A stretch of DNA of 16,893 nt. Source: an uncultured Oscillospiraceae bacterium (lineage in GTDB: Bacteria; Bacillota; Clostridia; Oscillospirales; Oscillospiraceae). The stretch covers positions 1 through 16,893 of the forward strand of contig CAKTJC010000047.1 of NCBI GenBank assembly GCA_934567355.1, written 5' to 3'. Below are positions 14,637-16,893 of this stretch, one piece after another. How positions within the stretch are numbered: position 1 is the stretch's first letter; each line of letters opens with the position of its first letter. The notes beneath the pieces are model-generated. The model was not told where the DNA came from and made no database searches. It saw only the letters and a program-made list of their open reading frames with translations. The translations under genes were made by a program, and so were the position numbers.

Positions 14637-15358
14637 TGCAGAGACTGCAAAAAATATTGTCCGAGCGCGGCGTGGCCTCCCGCCGCAAAGCGGAGGAGCT
14701 GATTCTTGCCGGCCGTGTTGCCGTCAACGGACGCATTGCTGCTCTGGGTGAAAGCGCCTGTCCGGATAGCGACTGCATTACAGTGGATGGGACTCCCATC
14801 CCTGCGCCGCCGAGGTACATATATCTGATGCTGAATAAGCCCAGGGGATATGTTACGACACTTTCCGATGAAAAGGGCAGACCCACTGCCGCCCAGCTCG
14901 TTGCCGGGTGCGGCCAGCGCGTTTATCCCGTCGGCCGGCTGGACATGGACTCGGAGGGTTTGCTGCTGTTTACAAATGACGGCGCATTTGCCAATCGGAA
15001 CATGCACCCCAGCCATGAAATTCAAAAGACTTACCTGGTTCAGGTGACCGGGTTTTCGCCCGAAAAATTCCAGCGCCTGCATGCTCCGGTCACGCTGGAC
15101 GGCTATACGATCAAGCCGCCTCAGCTGCGCCTGCTTGCGGCAAACGGAGAGCGGGGGAGCTTTGAAATTATCATACACGAAGGCCGCAACCGCCAGATTC
15201 GAAGGATGTGCGAAATGGCGGGGATGCAGGTGCGCCGCTTAAAGCGCATCCGCGAAGGCACGCTGGAACTGGGCGCGCTCCCCACGGGGCAGTGGCGCTA
15301 TCTGACGGAGGAAGAGCTGCAAAAAATGGCAGCAAATCCCCTTGCAAATTTCGACTGA
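14633..15358 (+). CDS. rluB: Pseudouridine synthase RluB/RsuA family
   Basis: rRNA pseudouridine synthase of 241 residues. An N-terminal S4 RNA-binding domain (RLQKILSERGVASRRKAEEL, 4-23) precedes the catalytic domain with GRLDMDSEGLLLFTNDG (101-117; Asp104 is the expected nucleophile) and GRNRQIRRM near the C-terminus. The dacB-rluB neighbourhood matches Bacillus and clostridia, where the enzyme is assigned to 23S rRNA; RsuA (16S) cannot be excluded by sequence alone. The start is the ATG at 14633, inside the dacB stop (ATGA), with GGAGG (14620-14624) 8 nt upstream. Confidence 0.92.
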   Translation: MMQRLQKILSERGVASRRKAEELILAGRVAVNGRIAALGESACPDSDCITVDGTPIPAPPRYIYLMLNKPRGYVTTLSDEKGRPTAAQLVAGCGQRVYPVGRLDMDSEGLLLFTNDGAFANRNMHPSHEIQKTYLVQVTGFSPEKFQRLHAPVTLDGYTIKPPQLRLLAANGERGSFEIIIHEGRNRQIRRMCEMAGMQVRRLKRIREGTLELGALPTGQWRYLTEEELQKMAANPLANFD

Positions 15359-15370
15359 GTTTGCTAGTAT
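15342..15370 (+). promoter_or_regulatory. Promoter of the RpiR-family gene
   Basis: TTGCAA (15342-15347) and TAGTAT (15365-15370) are separated by 17 nt, with an extended -10 TG at 15362-15363. The -35 box lies in the last codons of rluB. The transcript would begin near 15377. Confidence 0.55.
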
Positions 15371-15412
15371 GTTGAGTGTGAGATCGCCCGCTTCTTCCTA
15401 AAATATCAACAT
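15369..15412. repeat. 7-bp inverted repeat around the RpiR-gene transcript start
   Basis: ATGTTGA (15369-15375) and TCAACAT (15406-15412) are exact inverted copies 30 nt apart, one overlapping the -10 box and the other in the leader. They could be paired operator half-sites or a leader stem; no bound factor can be named from sequence. Confidence 0.35.
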
Positions 15413-15435
15413 CATGAAATTGAGGCTTTTACAAT

Positions 15436-16311
15436 ATGAATCAGGATTTCTTGACGCTTTTGCAGGAAAAGACCCCGGATTTTTCAAAAGGGCAGCGCAG
15501 AATTGCCCAATATATCACAGAAGCCTACGATAAGGCCGCCTTTATGACCGCCAGCCGCCTTGGAAAAACGGTGGGCGTGTCGGAATCCACAGTCGTTCGC
15601 TTTGCGGTCGACCTGGGATTCGACGGTTACCCCACCATGCAGAAGGCAATGCAGGAGATGGTGCTCAACCGGCTGACCTCCGTGCAGCGCATCGAGGTTG
15701 CCAACGACCGCTTCGGCGATCAGGACGTGATCTCCATGGTTGTCCGCTCCGATATTGAAAAGCTCCGCCGAACCGACGAGACGGTCAACCGCACCGAATT
15801 TGCCGATGCCGTCAATGCAATTCTCAAGGCGAAGCGGGTTTATATTCTGGGCGTTCGTTCCGTTGCTCCGCTTGCGAATTTCCTTGGCTACTATCTGAAC
15901 TATATGTTCAATAACGTGCATGTGATTTCCGGTATGAGCACCGGCGAGATGTTTGAAAAAATTGTCGGTGTGAATGCGGAGGATGTGGTTATCGCATTCA
16001 GCTTCCCGCGATATTCTTCCTCCACCACCAAGGGCGCCAGGTACTGCCGCTCCGCAGGCGCTACGGTCATTGGCTTTACCGACAGTAAGCTTTCCCCTCT
16101 GGGGCAGTGCTGTGACCATGTTCTGCTTGCCAAGAGCGACATGGTTTCTCTGGTGGACAGTCTGGTAGCCCCTCTGAGTCTTGTCAATGCGCTGATTGTT
16201 GCCATCGCTTCCAAGCGCGAGAAGGAGCTCTCCCGAACCTTTGAAAATCTGGAGCGGATCTGGGATGAATACAATGTGTACGAGAAGCAGGTAAACGAAG
16301 ATGACGTTTGA
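15436..16311 (+). CDS. MurR/RpiR-family transcriptional regulator
   Basis: Regulator of 291 residues with the family's two-part layout. An N-terminal RpiR helix-turn-helix (about 1-80; ASRLGKTVGVSESTVVRFAV is the core) precedes a SIS phosphosugar-binding domain (about 115-265; KAKRVYILGVRSVAPLANFL and DVVIAFSFPRYSSSTTKGAR). Members sense sugar phosphates such as N-acetylmuramate-6-phosphate. Target genes cannot be read here. The 3' end overlaps the following flavoprotein gene by 11 nt, so the two are co-transcribed. The start is the ATG at 15436; GAGG about 12 nt upstream is a weak ribosome binding site. Confidence 0.93.
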   Translation: MNQDFLTLLQEKTPDFSKGQRRIAQYITEAYDKAAFMTASRLGKTVGVSESTVVRFAVDLGFDGYPTMQKAMQEMVLNRLTSVQRIEVANDRFGDQDVISMVVRSDIEKLRRTDETVNRTEFADAVNAILKAKRVYILGVRSVAPLANFLGYYLNYMFNNVHVISGMSTGEMFEKIVGVNAEDVVIAFSFPRYSSSTTKGARYCRSAGATVIGFTDSKLSPLGQCCDHVLLAKSDMVSLVDSLVAPLSLVNALIVAIASKREKELSRTFENLERIWDEYNVYEKQVNEDDV

Positions 16312-16893
16312 CGGGATCGTGATCGGCGGCGGTGCCGCGGGCATGTTTGCCGCCATTACGGCGGCGGGACAGGGGCAGCGTGTCCTGCTTCTGGAAAAGA
16401 ACAGCCGCCTGGGCAGGAAGCTCCTAATCACCGGCAAAGGCCGCTGCAATGTTACAAACTGCTGCACCGGGCAGGAGGTGCTGCAGAATATCCCCAGAAA
16501 TGCCCGTTTTCTCTATAGCGCCATGGCTGCATTTCCGCCGGAAAAGACGATTTCCTTTTTTGAATCCCGCGGCTGCCCGCTGAAAACAGAGCGCGGCAAC
16601 CGGGTATTTCCGCAATCCGACCATTCCCAATCCATTTTGGATTGCCTGCAAAATGAGCTTCACCGTAATCACGTCACCGTCCGGGAGGGAACCGTTTCGG
16701 AGATCCTGACGGCAAACGGGCGCGTCACGGGCGTAAGGGCAGGGGAGACATGCTATGAGGCTGCATGGGTGATCCTTGCAACGGGCGGCGTATCCTATCC
16801 CGCAACCGGCTCCACCGGGGACGGCTATGCGATGGCGGAAAAGCTGGGACATACGATCATCCCGCCGGAGGGGAGCCTGGTTCCCCTGGAATC
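16301..16893 (+). CDS. BaiN/HI0933-like flavoprotein, 3' end beyond the window
   Basis: The open frame runs from the ATG at 16301 to the window edge (197 codons seen; the family is about 400 residues). It begins with a Rossmann FAD-binding motif VIGGGAAGMFAAI (residues 7-19), then LLEKNSRLGRKLLITGKGRC-NVTN, the hallmark of HI0933/YhiN-type NAD(P)/FAD oxidoreductases, and later VILATGGVSYPATGSTGDGY. Named relatives include BaiN, implicated in bile-acid reduction, but most members have no known substrate. It overlaps the RpiR gene by 11 nt and lacks a strong ribosome binding site, consistent with coupled translation. Confidence 0.9.
   Translation, partial: MTFDGIVIGGGAAGMFAAITAAGQGQRVLLLEKNSRLGRKLLITGKGRCNVTNCCTGQEVLQNIPRNARFLYSAMAAFPPEKTISFFESRGCPLKTERGNRVFPQSDHSQSILDCLQNELHRNHVTVREGTVSEILTANGRVTGVRAGETCYEAAWVILATGGVSYPATGSTGDGYAMAEKLGHTIIPPEGSLVPLE

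Noticed and set aside
15484..16467. 327-codon minus-strand open frame opposite the RpiR gene
   Set aside because: It spans two real plus-strand genes (RpiR and flavoprotein) and has a His/Gly/Val-rich shadow composition.
1..16893. CRISPR array, tRNA, rRNA or riboswitch
   Set aside because: I saw no regularly spaced direct repeats, no tRNA-like cloverleaf with TTC-A arm, no rRNA segments and no leader long enough before a metabolic gene to hold a known riboswitch.

Overview
The window looks like the chromosome of a GC-rich, anaerobic, spore-forming Firmicute of class Clostridia, probably from the Oscillospiraceae/Ruminococcaceae side. The evidence is the gene order scpA-scpB-ytfI(DUF2953)-ytfJ/gerW-dacB-rluB, a sporulation gene in that run, strong AGGAGG-type ribosome binding sites and TTGACA/TATAAT promoters. 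The species is inferred, not shown.

Three regions are visible. (1) 1-747: the 3' part of a decayed group II intron on the + strand. Its reverse transcriptase is a pseudogene but keeps YADD, and the catalytic domain V and domain VI hairpins are intact. (2) 748-10273: a metabolic island. A LacI-family regulator (minus strand) diverges from a + strand operon that encodes a NitT/TauT-type ABC importer (binding protein, two permeases, two ATPases), a DUF4432 aldose-epimerase-like protein, a Cys-type sulfatase without a signal peptide and a DUF3604/PHP-like metallohydrolase. The genes from the first permease to the sulfatase overlap or nearly abut. I read the operon as import of a small anionic, perhaps sulfated, sugar-like compound that is processed in the cytoplasm under LacI control; the substrate is inferred. 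(3) From 10638 on: a small minus-strand membrane protein with its own promoter and terminator, then the housekeeping operon for chromosome condensation (scpA, scpB), sporulation/cell wall (ytfI, ytfJ, dacB) and pseudouridylation (rluB), then an RpiR regulator coupled to a BaiN/HI0933-like flavoprotein cut by the window edge.

The most notable structural point is that the island is bracketed by two inward-facing, inverted group II intron 3' ends. The right-hand one (10274-10350, minus strand) is a domain V/VI remnant with no reverse transcriptase. One junction replaces the lacI stop codon; the other coincides with the stop codon of the last island gene. The most notable protein-level point is that the two ABC ATPases carry complementary defects: Asn for the switch His in one, LSASM for LSGGM in the other. 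This predicts one consensus and one degenerate ATP site in an importer heterodimer.
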